From Brevibacterium limosum (GTDB lineage: Bacteria > Actinomycetota > Actinomycetes > Actinomycetales > Brevibacteriaceae), in assembly GCF_011617705.1 (NCBI RefSeq), contig NZ_CP050154.1, positions 2,356,001 to 2,420,000 of the forward strand: a stretch of DNA of 64,000 nucleotides, in the 5' to 3' direction. Position numbers and translations under genes: made by a program. The notes beneath the pieces were generated by a model that was given only the letters and a program-made list of their open reading frames with translations, was not told the origin of the DNA and searched no databases. Below, one piece after another: positions 16,801 to 24,208 of this stretch (positions are counted from its first letter, which is position 1; each line of letters starts with the position of its first letter).

Positions 16801-16906
16801 AGGCGATCAGCAGGATCGCCACAGACACGAGGGTGAGCAGCAGCGGCGAACGTCTTGGCCGATTCGCCGGCATGCGTGCGGAGGTGGGTGAGGACGAAGT
16901 GCTCAC
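13889..16906 (-). CDS. UPF0182 (COG1615) large membrane protein
   Basis: A 1005-residue protein of the UPF0182 family, found in almost all actinobacteria but without an assigned function. The N-terminal ~330 residues contain about seven transmembrane helices, starting with LLLTLVSVAILLIAFIAFTQVYTEVLWFRQ. A large extracytoplasmic domain follows, with the conserved patch RPYYSFPQKLDVDRYNIDG. The final ~120 residues are acidic and Ala/Glu/Ser-rich (DSGATAGDAGTEESEEGQS), with a coiled-coil-like segment DALQEAKKAMEDSDAAL. The GTG start shares one base with the TAG of the PDZ-protease gene, so the two are translationally coupled. This matches the order of the mycobacterial homologues Rv3194c-Rv3193c. 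Confidence 0.9.
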   Translation of the reverse strand: MSTSSSPTSARMPANRPRRSPLLLTLVSVAILLIAFIAFTQVYTEVLWFRQIEAEQVFRTLWLTRGLTFLGGFFLMAVPVWLSLHLAYRHRPVYAPTTPRQENLDRYREAIEPLRRVATIAIPAVMGVLAGITASANWNTILEWINSTSFGSKDPQFGLDKSFFVFVLPGLRLIGNHLGMALLMALIAALVAHYLFGGIRPGEQKGVILTKAAQWQLGITVAVLVIVQAGRLWLSRYDRLTAAGGIVPGVTYVDDHAALPAMAIVAIAAVLVALLFVYTAWKGNWRISIIATLTLIVLGGVSIIAYPALIQQFQVNPSQQSKESDYIQHNIDATRDAFDFDDIEVTPYEPSTSGKKGDLRKDAETAASIRLLDPNLVSDTFRQLQQVRPYYSFPQKLDVDRYNIDGDMRDTVISVRELAPSSVNNQSWFNRAIVYTHGFGVVAANGNQRNPDGEPLFMESDIPPKGDFPEYEPRVYFGESSPDYSIVGAPKGATPRELDYPSDEKSGSGQVNNTFAGDGGPSVGNVFNRLAYALKFQDEQILLSDALNEESQILYERHPRERVEKLAPFLKVDGDPYPAVVDGKIKWILDGYTTAEDYPYSTPQPLQQATEDSTTASAPNSVATLPDDEVNYIRNSVKITVDAYDGSVDMYQWDKEDPVLKTWMKVFPGLIKSSSEMSGDLMSHVRYPEDMFKVQRDLLAKYHVTSASEFYSGQDFWTLPTDPTTKASSGLTQPPFYMTLQMPGQQSPSFSLTSSYIPARSSEGQSRNNLTGFLSADADAGNKKGETAEGYGKLRLLQLPRNTTVPGPGQAQNNFNTAPDVQRSLNLLRQGESEVENGNLLTLPIGGGLLYVQPVYVRSAGETSYPLLQHVLVAFGEDIGFAPTLDEALDQVFGGDSGATAGDAGTEESEEGQSGASGSGDEDSNSGSPDKALNDALQEAKKAMEDSDAALKDGDFAEYGKAQDRLKNALEDAVAADPSLAEDAAGEGSSAPASEPADEGGDSGN

Positions 16907-18045
16907 TACTGCCCTTTCTCATTGTTGTCGGCACCGTCGGCGGGACACGTCGGCAGATCCGAGGTGTTGCCGGCGGCGTACTGCTCCACGGTGGTCTGCG
17001 CGTCATCGAGCGTGTCGATGCGTGCCACCGTGATCTTGGATTGGTCTGCGGCGGCCATGACCTCCGCACAGTTGTCGGCGGGTGAGAGGAAGAGCGTTGC
17101 TCCCTTCTCGGTGGCTGCGGCCACCTTCTGGCGGGCGCCGCCGATCGGCCCGACCGTTCCGTCGGGTGTGATCTCCCCAGTGCCGGCTACATGCTTGCCC
17201 CCGGTCATCGCACCGGGAGTGAGCTCATCGACGATGGCCAGAGCGAACATCGTCCCCGCCGAGGGCCCTCCGACACCGTCGACATTGAACTTCACGTCGA
17301 CGGGGAATTCGAAGTCCTGCTTCATCGTGATGCCGATGGCCCTGCGGTCGTCGACCTTCGCGGGAGTCAGGCTGATCGTCTCGGTCTTCCCGTCGCGTTC
17401 GATGCCGAGTTCGACGGAGTCCGACTCCTGCACGGTCTTGCTCATGATCTGCGCGGCCTGGGGATCGGAATCCAGCTTCCTTCCGTTGACGGACATGAGA
17501 CGATCACCCTTGCGCAGCTTGCCCTGCGCAGGCGCATCGGCGACGACCTCGTCGACCGACAGATGCACGGAATACGCCTTGTCCAGCTGCCCCATGGCAG
17601 CGGCGATGGCGACGTCCTGGCTCGAGGACATCTCGACCGCATTCGACTCGGTCACGTCTTCACGAGTGGTGTCCAACGGGTAGTACGCCTCCGTGGGGAC
17701 CACGGTCTGGTCACCGTTGATGAGCGCGCCCAGTGCCTGGGACGCAAAGATGTCACGACCGGGACCGCCGCTGACTGCGACGGTGAGCATGTCGATGCGA
17801 CCGTCGGTGGGATAGGTCTTGGCTCCGGAGACGCCGATCATCGAGTCGCCTTGGTAGTCGCCGAGGGTGTTGAAAACCGGTCCCGGCAGCTGGAGCATAT
17901 ACGGAACCGGCAAGAGCACTGCCAGTGCGATGAAGACGTAGGTGAGGACGCCCGAGGTCGTGGCCAGTCGTGGACTCCGTCGTCGTTTGGTGCCACGTGT
18001 CGGTGCCGGTGACGCCGGCACGGCCCGAGGGGCGTTCTCTGTCAT
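16906..18045 (-). CDS. Membrane-anchored PDZ-Lon (S16) protease, YlbL type
   Basis: A protein of 379 residues. An N-terminal cytoplasmic tail is followed by one membrane helix (GVLTYVFIALAVLLPVPYML), an extracytoplasmic PDZ domain (around GKLRKGDRLMSVNGRKL) and a C-terminal Lon-type proteolytic domain. The catalytic Ser is in GGPSAGTMFALA and the partner Lys in GGARQKVAAA, so the dyad is intact. YlbL-type proteases act on envelope or cell-division-related substrates in Gram-positive bacteria. I start at the ATG at 18045, which has AAAGGA six bases upstream; a GTG six codons earlier lacks one. The gene is immediately upstream of and overlaps the UPF0182 gene. Confidence 0.9.
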   Translation of the reverse strand: MTENAPRAVPASPAPTRGTKRRRSPRLATTSGVLTYVFIALAVLLPVPYMLQLPGPVFNTLGDYQGDSMIGVSGAKTYPTDGRIDMLTVAVSGGPGRDIFASQALGALINGDQTVVPTEAYYPLDTTREDVTESNAVEMSSSQDVAIAAAMGQLDKAYSVHLSVDEVVADAPAQGKLRKGDRLMSVNGRKLDSDPQAAQIMSKTVQESDSVELGIERDGKTETISLTPAKVDDRRAIGITMKQDFEFPVDVKFNVDGVGGPSAGTMFALAIVDELTPGAMTGGKHVAGTGEITPDGTVGPIGGARQKVAAATEKGATLFLSPADNCAEVMAAADQSKITVARIDTLDDAQTTVEQYAAGNTSDLPTCPADGADNNEKGQ

Positions 18046-18216
18046 GTAATCCTTTCGCTGCACCGCCCCACCAGTCTAGTTGAAACCTCAGCGTCCGTTT
18101 CACAGACTCCTTTCGCCCGGTGCGAACATCCTGCGAAACCTCCCGGAATTGGGAAGCTTCGCACATTCGGAACCGTTAACGTTGATGTCAAACCGATTCT
18201 TGGGGGCTGTAGAACA

Positions 18217-19644
18217 ATGACCGATGACAACAACAACGAGCAGAATCCGTTCGAGCAGATCTTCGGAATGCTCTTCGGCGCCAATGGTCCCGGATCCGGT
18301 CAGGGAGACGACAAGAGCGGTTCGGGCATGCCGCAGGGCTTCCCGATCGATCCGGCGATGATGTCCACGATCATGAGTCAGATGCAGGGGCTCTTCGGAC
18401 AGGGTGCCGATCCGCAGGCCCAGGCTGTGTCGATCGCCGAGAAGGCCGTGCCGACTCCCGATCCCTCCGTGCCCGAGGACGCCGAGCGGGCGACGACCGA
18501 TGCGTTCCGTCTGGCCGAGCTCTGGCTCGCCGAGGCGACCGACTTCTCCGTCGCCAACCGCACCGCCCGTCCGCTGCGCCGCACCGACTGGGTCAAGGAG
18601 ACGATGCCCGGCTGGCAGAAGTTCGTGCTGCCCATCAAGGAGAACATGTCCTCGGCCCTGACCGAGACGCTCGAATCCCAGGTCCCGGCGGAGATGAAGA
18701 GCATCCTCGCAGGGGCTTCGTCGATGTTCGGATCGATGAGCGATTCGATGTTCGCCATGCAGATCGGTCAAGCGGTCGGCGCGCTGTCCGAAAGCGTCCT
18801 CACCGGCACCGAGGTAGGACTTCCCCTTCTCCCCCATGACACGGCCGTAGTCATCGAGACGAATGTCGAGTCGTTCGCCGCCGAAATCGACGTCGACGCC
18901 TCTGAGGTCCGTATCTACCTCGCGGCTCAGGAACTCGCCCACCTCGCACTGTTCGAGCGTGCCCCGTGGCTGAGCGCCCAGGTCGAGACGGTCCTGACTC
19001 GGTATGCGCAGGGCCTGAAGGTCGACACCTCGCAGATCGAGGACATGGCGTCGAATATCGATCCTTCGAACATCTCCGATCTCAGCGACAATATCCGTCA
19101 GGGGCTGTTCAATCCGCCGACGACCGAGGACCAGAAGAAGGCACTGACATCGTTGGAGAACCTCCTCGCTGTCATCGCCGGCTGGGTCGACGTCGTCGTC
19201 TACGAGGCCTGCAAGCATCTGCCCGGTCGCGATCAGATCCGCGAGGCTCTGCGCCGTCGCCGAGCGACTGCGGGCCCTGCGGAGAAGACCTTCTCCACTC
19301 TTGTCGGTCTCCAGTTCAACCCCCGCCGCCTCCGCGACGCGGCCGCACTGTTCGCCTACCTCGAAACCCAGGGCGGTGCTGAGGCCCGCGACCGGGTGTT
19401 CTCTCACCCGGATCTGCTGCCGACCACGCAGGACCTCGACGACCCCTTGGGCTATTCCGAGCGTCGTCAGGCGGAGTGGACCAATGAGTCGAGCATCGAC
19501 GAGGCGCTGTCCCGCATCCTCGCCGAAGGTCTCGAGGGAGCCGGCGGCAGCGACGAGCAGTCGACCGCCGACTCCGAGAACCCGGACTCCGATGATTCCG
19601 AATCGACCGACGGCGATGACTCCGATCAGCCCGATGATCGCTGA
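18217..19644 (+). CDS. DUF2342 / zincin-like protein (F420-biosynthesis-associated family)
   Basis: A 475-residue protein of the actinobacterial DUF2342 family, sometimes labelled zinc-dependent metalloprotease or coenzyme F420 biosynthesis associated. A glycine-rich N-terminus (GMLFGANGPGSGQGDDKSG) precedes the conserved segments RTDWV, TGTEVGLPLLPHDTAVVIETN and YLAAQELAHLALFERAPWL. The last is the position of the proposed metal-binding helix; here it reads QELAH, not HExxH. The C-terminus after LEGAGG is a low-complexity Ser/Asp/Glu tail. It is divergent from the PDZ-Lon gene and its stop codon abuts the NUDIX gene start. Function is unknown, and protease activity should not be assumed. Confidence 0.85.
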   Translation: MTDDNNNEQNPFEQIFGMLFGANGPGSGQGDDKSGSGMPQGFPIDPAMMSTIMSQMQGLFGQGADPQAQAVSIAEKAVPTPDPSVPEDAERATTDAFRLAELWLAEATDFSVANRTARPLRRTDWVKETMPGWQKFVLPIKENMSSALTETLESQVPAEMKSILAGASSMFGSMSDSMFAMQIGQAVGALSESVLTGTEVGLPLLPHDTAVVIETNVESFAAEIDVDASEVRIYLAAQELAHLALFERAPWLSAQVETVLTRYAQGLKVDTSQIEDMASNIDPSNISDLSDNIRQGLFNPPTTEDQKKALTSLENLLAVIAGWVDVVVYEACKHLPGRDQIREALRRRRATAGPAEKTFSTLVGLQFNPRRLRDAAALFAYLETQGGAEARDRVFSHPDLLPTTQDLDDPLGYSERRQAEWTNESSIDEALSRILAEGLEGAGGSDEQSTADSENPDSDDSESTDGDDSDQPDDR

Positions 19645-20199
19645 ATGATCGATCTCGCTGCCGCCCGGCAGGAAGTCGGGCAGGGGCCGCAGACCCCCTT
19701 TTCGACTGCGTTCGCCGAACTCTTCGCTCGGCAGGGTGCCGACTCCCTGCACCGCGCCGGTGGCGAGCACCATATCACCGCCAGCTGTCTGGTGATCGAT
19801 CCTCTCGCCGAGGCGGTCCTGCTCAACCACCACAGGAAGGCCGGGCTGTGGGGCCAGTTCGGCGGGCATCTCGAACCGGACGATGCCTCACTCCGCGGTG
19901 CCGCATGCAGAGAAGCCGAAGAGGAAAGCGGTCTGCGGCCGCTCACCCGAGTGACAGCGGCCCCCATCGATCTGCATGTGCACGATCTGTCGGCAGCCTT
20001 CGGGGCCTGCACCCGGCACTTCGACGTCGTCTACGCGGCCCAGGCATCGACAGACGATTCACCACGTGTCTCCGACGAGTCGTTCGACGTCGCGTGGTTC
20101 CCGTTGGACCGGTTGCCCAGCGATCTCATGCCCGATCTGCCGGACCGGCTCCCGGGTCTCTTCCGCTCCGCTGCGGCAGCGCTCAGCTCCCGCGACTGA
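19645..20199 (+). CDS. NUDIX hydrolase
   Basis: A protein of 184 residues. A complete Nudix box GGHLEPDDASLRGAACREAEEESGL is visible at about residues 72-95, with the REAEEESG core that binds magnesium. Family members hydrolyse a nucleoside diphosphate linked to another moiety; the specific substrate cannot be read here. The ATG follows the DUF2342 stop TGA with no gap, so the pair is translationally coupled. The 3' end overlaps the convergent YgjP-like gene by 17 bp. Confidence 0.88.
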   Translation: MIDLAAARQEVGQGPQTPFSTAFAELFARQGADSLHRAGGEHHITASCLVIDPLAEAVLLNHHRKAGLWGQFGGHLEPDDASLRGAACREAEEESGLRPLTRVTAAPIDLHVHDLSAAFGACTRHFDVVYAAQASTDDSPRVSDESFDVAWFPLDRLPSDLMPDLPDRLPGLFRSAAAALSSRD

Positions 20200-20734
20200 A
20201 ACGCTCCCCGTCGCTGAAGCCCTCGAGGTAGAGCTTCGCGTCCGACTGCCTCGGATGGCGATCGGCCAAGGCGTGGAATTCCTTCGAATGCGGGCCGATC
20301 TGGAGGTGGACCAGCTCATGGACCACCACAGTCTCCAACACCCAGCGCGGCACGGTCTGCAGGCGATGGGAAATGCGGATGTCGCCCGTCGACGTCGTCG
20401 TCGACGCCCACCTGCTGACATTCTGATTCGTCACCCAGTGGATCGACGCGGGCCGCAGCCGACCGCCGAAATACCGTCTGCTCATCTCATCAGCCAGGTC
20501 GACGAGGTCGGCATCCGACGAATGGTCCCGCGCGGAGAGACGGTTGAACAGGTCGGTCAGTGACCGGATGTTGGACTCCACGCTGTAGCGCACTGGAGTG
20601 CGCAGCACGTAGGTCTCGATCTCCTTCGAGACGGCAACGGTCTTCTTCCGCCGTGCCGATCGGCGCACTTCGATCTCGCCCCGGGCGATCGCCCGCAGCA
20701 CCTCTTCTTCACTCCACCGCTGTGCTCTGCTCAC
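20183..20734 (-). CDS. YgjP/WLM-type metal-dependent hydrolase
   Basis: A 183-residue protein of the YgjP (DUF45/M48-like) family. The zinc site HELVH lies in TVVVHELVHLQIGPHSKEFHALADRHP, with the family's downstream HSKEF histidine. The N-terminal half, with RRSARRKKTVAVSKE, is a basic DNA- or RNA-like strand region common to these proteins. Their natural substrate is unknown. The GTG start has TATGAT exactly six bases upstream and no Shine-Dalgarno site. The 3' end overlaps the convergent NUDIX gene. Confidence 0.85.
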   Translation of the reverse strand: MSRAQRWSEEEVLRAIARGEIEVRRSARRKKTVAVSKEIETYVLRTPVRYSVESNIRSLTDLFNRLSARDHSSDADLVDLADEMSRRYFGGRLRPASIHWVTNQNVSRWASTTTSTGDIRISHRLQTVPRWVLETVVVHELVHLQIGPHSKEFHALADRHPRQSDAKLYLEGFSDGERFSRGS

Positions 20735-20740
20735 CGGACC

Positions 20741-20746
20741 ATCATA
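20741..20746 (-). promoter_or_regulatory. -10 element of the YgjP-like gene, leaderless type
   Basis: TATGAT on the minus strand, six bases before the GTG at 20734. Confidence 0.5.
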
Positions 20747-20927
20747 GGAAACGCCACTGACGTGACAGCGTCACCAGGACGGCGATGAACACGGACGCGG
20801 TTTCGGATCCCCGAGTGTGTGAGTTTCCTGAGTCTGACGAAGATCCAGTGACGAAACTCCCGTCCACAGCCGCCTCGGCGCGCACCTTCCCCGTGCAGCA
20901 GGACCTGGCCCGATCCGAAGCCCCCGT

Positions 20928-21210
20928 TTATCAACAGCCCGATCGGCACTCAAGGCACCTTTCCTCCACAGACTCCACGGCGATTCCCACAGGTTATCCA
21001 CAGGCTGTTGACGTGTCTGTGCATGAGGGCGCATTGACGTGACGGCAATTGCGGAATAAGTTCTATGCTTGACCCCGGAAAACCCGAGGATGCGTGCGGA
21101 AGGGGAAGCCGCACGAGTCCTCGCGAGCGCCTGGGGCACTATGCGGCTGAGGGCATGTCGGGACAGAGTTCCGGCCTGTCCTCAGTCGTTTTTCCACAAG
21201 CTTATCCACA
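20928..21210 (+). other. Cluster of four DnaA-box-like 9-mers in a gene-free gap
   Basis: The gap of about 550 bp between the YgjP-like and ThiF-like genes holds no gene. It contains TTATCAACA at 20928-20936, TTATCCACA at 20994-21002, TTTTCCACA at 21190-21198 and TTATCCACA at 21202-21210, all on the plus strand. TTATCCACA is a perfect DnaA box. dnaA, dnaN and other origin genes are absent, so this is not the usual oriC; a DnaA-titration or regulatory locus is possible. Confidence 0.45.
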
Positions 21211-21289
21211 GATCTTCGCCGACCGTGGCGAATCGGCCGTCTGTTCACTACCGTGGAAGTCTCCACGATGCTGAGACGAAGGGGCCGAG

Positions 21290-22192
21290 ATGTTCAGGAT
21301 CTTTCCGAGTGTTCCCATCACATGGCGATCGTCTTCATGCATTCAGTTCGGTGCCGATGATCCTGTGCTCATCGATGGGATGCTGCCCGGCGATGCCAGC
21401 CTCATCGAAGATCTGCGCCTCGGCACCGGCTCGGCACAGTACTACGCTCGAGCTCAGGAGCTCGGGGTCGACCTCAGCAGGGCGAGCTCCCTCATCACCC
21501 TCCTCGGTGAGGCCGGGGTGCTCGTCCCCGGCGATGCCGATGCCGGCACAGTGCCGAAAGGATCACCGGTCTTCGCCGCTGCGCGCGCCTTCGCTCTGTC
21601 CCCGGATCGCGTGTCACAGATCCTGGGATCTCGACCGGTATTGGTCACCGGTCCGCTGCGCTCCCAGGCCGAGGGACAGCTGGCAGCCCTCGGATTCGCC
21701 GTCTCCGCGGCCCGCCGTGTCGAGGAGCTCGACCTCATGACGGCGCCGGTCGTGGTCACGAGTTCGCACTTGGTTCCGGATCTGCATTCGGGCATGTGGC
21801 TCAACGATCGCGAGGTCGATCACTGCCAAGTCGTCCTCGGTGAGCAGTCTGTGGAGATCACGGGGCTTATTCGTCCTGGTCGGACACCGTGCTCTGTCTG
21901 CTCCTGCCTGCACCGAAAGGACAGTGACCCCGGGTGGCTCGATCAGCATCCGCGTCTGCGTGCTCTGCCCGAACGGGAGAGCCTGTGCGACCCCGCCGCG
22001 CGGATCCTCGGTTCGGCCCATGTCGTCCAGATGCTTCGTCAGGCGCTGCTGCGGCCCGAGATGGCACCGGTCCGTCGCGTGGTCACCTTGGATGCGGGAG
22101 AGGTCATGGACACCGGCGTGGTCTTCCACGACCGCTGCCAGTGTCGTTCGCCTGTGCCCGACTTCGGGTCAGTCGCCGAGCAGGCCCAATAG
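21290..22192 (+). CDS. ThiF/TOMM-partner-like protein, function unknown
   Basis: A 300-residue protein of the kind commonly found beside uvrD2 in actinobacteria, distantly related to ThiF/E1-like and TOMM precursor-binding proteins. The first half contains a small winged-helix-like region (DGMLPGDASLIEDLRLG). The centre has a Rossmann-like element (RPVLVTGPLRSQAEGQLAALGF). The second half carries CSVCSCLHRKDSDPGW and a final CQC, a likely zinc site in place of the ThiF CxxC pairs. No ATP-binding GxGxxG motif typical of true E1 enzymes is visible, so adenylating activity is doubtful. The 3' end overlaps the convergent uvrD2 gene by 24 bp. Confidence 0.6.
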   Translation: MFRIFPSVPITWRSSSCIQFGADDPVLIDGMLPGDASLIEDLRLGTGSAQYYARAQELGVDLSRASSLITLLGEAGVLVPGDADAGTVPKGSPVFAAARAFALSPDRVSQILGSRPVLVTGPLRSQAEGQLAALGFAVSAARRVEELDLMTAPVVVTSSHLVPDLHSGMWLNDREVDHCQVVLGEQSVEITGLIRPGRTPCSVCSCLHRKDSDPGWLDQHPRLRALPERESLCDPAARILGSAHVVQMLRQALLRPEMAPVRRVVTLDAGEVMDTGVVFHDRCQCRSPVPDFGSVAEQAQ

Positions 22193-24208
22193 GTGCGTTC
22201 CGTAGAGCTCGAGCTTCGTCGCACCGATCCCGGGAACCCGAGCGATCTCATCGAGGCTGCAGGGTCGGACTTCTGCGATGACGGACAGCGAGGTGTCGGT
22301 GAGCACGAGGTAAGGCGGCAGCCCCTGCTCCATTCCGACCCGAACTCTCCACCGGCGCAGTCTGTCCAGCAGCTCGAGGTCGATGTCGGCGGGACAGTCG
22401 GAGCATCGCCCGACGGCACGGTCGATCTGCGAGACCAACGCCCTGCCGCAGCCACGACAGCGGTTGAGGACCGCCGAGTCCGACGCCGTCCGGCCCTCTC
22501 CCATAGTCGGTCCGGTCTGGCCGAGTTCGGCGAGGAACCGTGAGGATCTCCGAGGCTTCTGTTTGGAATCGAACCTGGCCAGGGACCAGCTCATCCGCAG
22601 GTCTGTGCCGGCTCGGGTCAGTGCCACATAGAACAGACGCCGTTCCTCGGCAATGGCTCTCGGCGTCTGAGCGTAGCTGATGGGCAGCAGACCCTCGCTG
22701 AGTCCGACCAGATGGACGCTGTCCCACTCCAGGCCCTTCGCAGCATGGAAGGAGGCCAGAGTGACCCCTTCGATGTCAGGGGCGAACTGATGTTCGGCAC
22801 GATCCGACAGGTCGTTCAAGAAGACTTCCATAGGCACGGGCAGCTCCTGCCCGTGCTGGTGTTCCTCGGCGAGGTCGACGAGGGCTTTGAGCGACTCCCA
22901 GCGCTGCCGGCCGGCCCCGGCCGGAGGCGGTTCCCGAGTGAAACCGAGCGACCCGAGAACTTCCATCACGGCTTCGGGCAGTCTCTGCCCGCTCGATGTT
23001 GCCCGTGCTGCTTTGAGCATGAGCACGGCTTCCTTGACCTCTTTGCGTGCGAAGAATCGTTCGCCGCCACGCAGCACATAGGGAATCCCGGCTGCGGCCA
23101 GCGCCTGCTCATAGGCCGGGCTCTGTCCATTCGTGCGGAAGAGGACTGCGATATTGCGAGGACGCCGCCCTGCCTGGATTTCGGCGGTGATGGCCTGGAC
23201 GACTCCAGCGGCTTCGGCCTCATCGGTCGGATATTCGACCATGCGCGGCTGCCGACCCACCGGGTTGTCGGTCCGCAGAGTCAGTGCAGTCCGAGATGTG
23301 TGCCGCAGCAGACTGTTCGCCGTGGACACGATCGCCTGGGACGACCGGTAGTTGCGCACCAAACGGATCGTTCTGGCTTCGGGCATCGACGTGCTGAGCG
23401 AGCCGAGCAGGCTCGAATCGGCTCCGGCGAAAGTGTAGATGGTCTGGGCGGGATCACCGACGACACAGAGATTGTCGCGGGGGCCCAACCAGCGGGAGAG
23501 CACATCGAACTGCAGCGGTGAGACGTCTTGGAACTCATCGACGACGAAGTGCCTGTACTGTTCGCGGATCTCAGCCGCGATCGCGGGGTGCTCGGCCAGG
23601 ACTCCCGACAGCACGAGGAGCACATCGTCGAAGTCGAGCAGCCGCCCTCGCGTCTTCGCCTCCCCATAGGCCTCGAAGATCCGAACCATGTCCTCGACAC
23701 TCAGCCGGCCGGGGAGTTCGCGGGCCGCGGCTTTGGTCGCATAGTCTTCGACGCCCAGCAGGGAAGCAGCCGCGAACTCGATCTCCGAGGCGACGTCTCG
23801 GGTCAGTTCTCGGCTGGTCTCCATGCCGAGACTCTGCATGACCGAGCCGATGATGCCGGCCTTGTTCTCGATGATGCGCGGAAAGTCTCCTTCGGCGAAG
23901 CGGTCCCAGAAGAAGCGCAGCTGACGCAGCGCCGCGGAGTGGAATGTGCGGGCCTGAACTGCGGGCACTCCGAGTCCGCGCAGGCGTGAACGCATCTCCC
24001 CGGCCGCTTTCGCGGTGAAGGTCAGGGCGAGGACATGATTGGGCGGAAACGCCTCGGTCGCGATTCCATAGGCGATCCGGTGTGTCATGGCGCGGGTCTT
24101 GCCTGTGCCGGCACCGGCGAGGACGATCACCGGTGAGTCGAAGTGGGTGGCGACTGCACGCTGTTCCTCGTCCAGGGCCTCGAGCAGGGCCGTGGCCGAA
24201 GCGTTCAT
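22169..24208 (-). CDS. uvrD2: UvrD2-type ATP-dependent DNA helicase
   Basis: An SF1A helicase of 679 residues. Walker A is VLAGAGTGKTRAM (about residues 27-39), Walker B is VVDEFQDVSPL, the motif RLVRNYRSSQAI follows, and the C-terminal RecA motif is RRLFYVALTRA. A four-cysteine element CRGCG...CSDC and a C-terminal HRDC domain (LPPYLVLTDTSLSVIAEVRP) then follow, the layout of mycobacterial UvrD2. It acts in DNA unwinding and genome maintenance; in mycobacteria the tetracysteine module and motor are the important parts. The ATG overlaps the nudC stop as ATGA, so the two genes are coupled. An upstream in-frame start would run into nudC and is unlikely. Confidence 0.92.
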   Translation of the reverse strand: MNASATALLEALDEEQRAVATHFDSPVIVLAGAGTGKTRAMTHRIAYGIATEAFPPNHVLALTFTAKAAGEMRSRLRGLGVPAVQARTFHSAALRQLRFFWDRFAEGDFPRIIENKAGIIGSVMQSLGMETSRELTRDVASEIEFAAASLLGVEDYATKAAARELPGRLSVEDMVRIFEAYGEAKTRGRLLDFDDVLLVLSGVLAEHPAIAAEIREQYRHFVVDEFQDVSPLQFDVLSRWLGPRDNLCVVGDPAQTIYTFAGADSSLLGSLSTSMPEARTIRLVRNYRSSQAIVSTANSLLRHTSRTALTLRTDNPVGRQPRMVEYPTDEAEAAGVVQAITAEIQAGRRPRNIAVLFRTNGQSPAYEQALAAAGIPYVLRGGERFFARKEVKEAVLMLKAARATSSGQRLPEAVMEVLGSLGFTREPPPAGAGRQRWESLKALVDLAEEHQHGQELPVPMEVFLNDLSDRAEHQFAPDIEGVTLASFHAAKGLEWDSVHLVGLSEGLLPISYAQTPRAIAEERRLFYVALTRAGTDLRMSWSLARFDSKQKPRRSSRFLAELGQTGPTMGEGRTASDSAVLNRCRGCGRALVSQIDRAVGRCSDCPADIDLELLDRLRRWRVRVGMEQGLPPYLVLTDTSLSVIAEVRPCSLDEIARVPGIGATKLELYGTHLLGLLGD

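Noticed and set aside
18100-19869. A 589-residue minus-strand frame opposite the DUF2342 gene
   Set aside because: It is antisense to a conserved gene, low in family character, and typical of high-GC shadow frames.
20928-21210. The chromosomal origin of replication
   Set aside because: DnaA-box-like sequences are present, but dnaA, dnaN, rpmH and the other usual neighbours are absent and the genes around it are Rv3193c-Rv3211-like.
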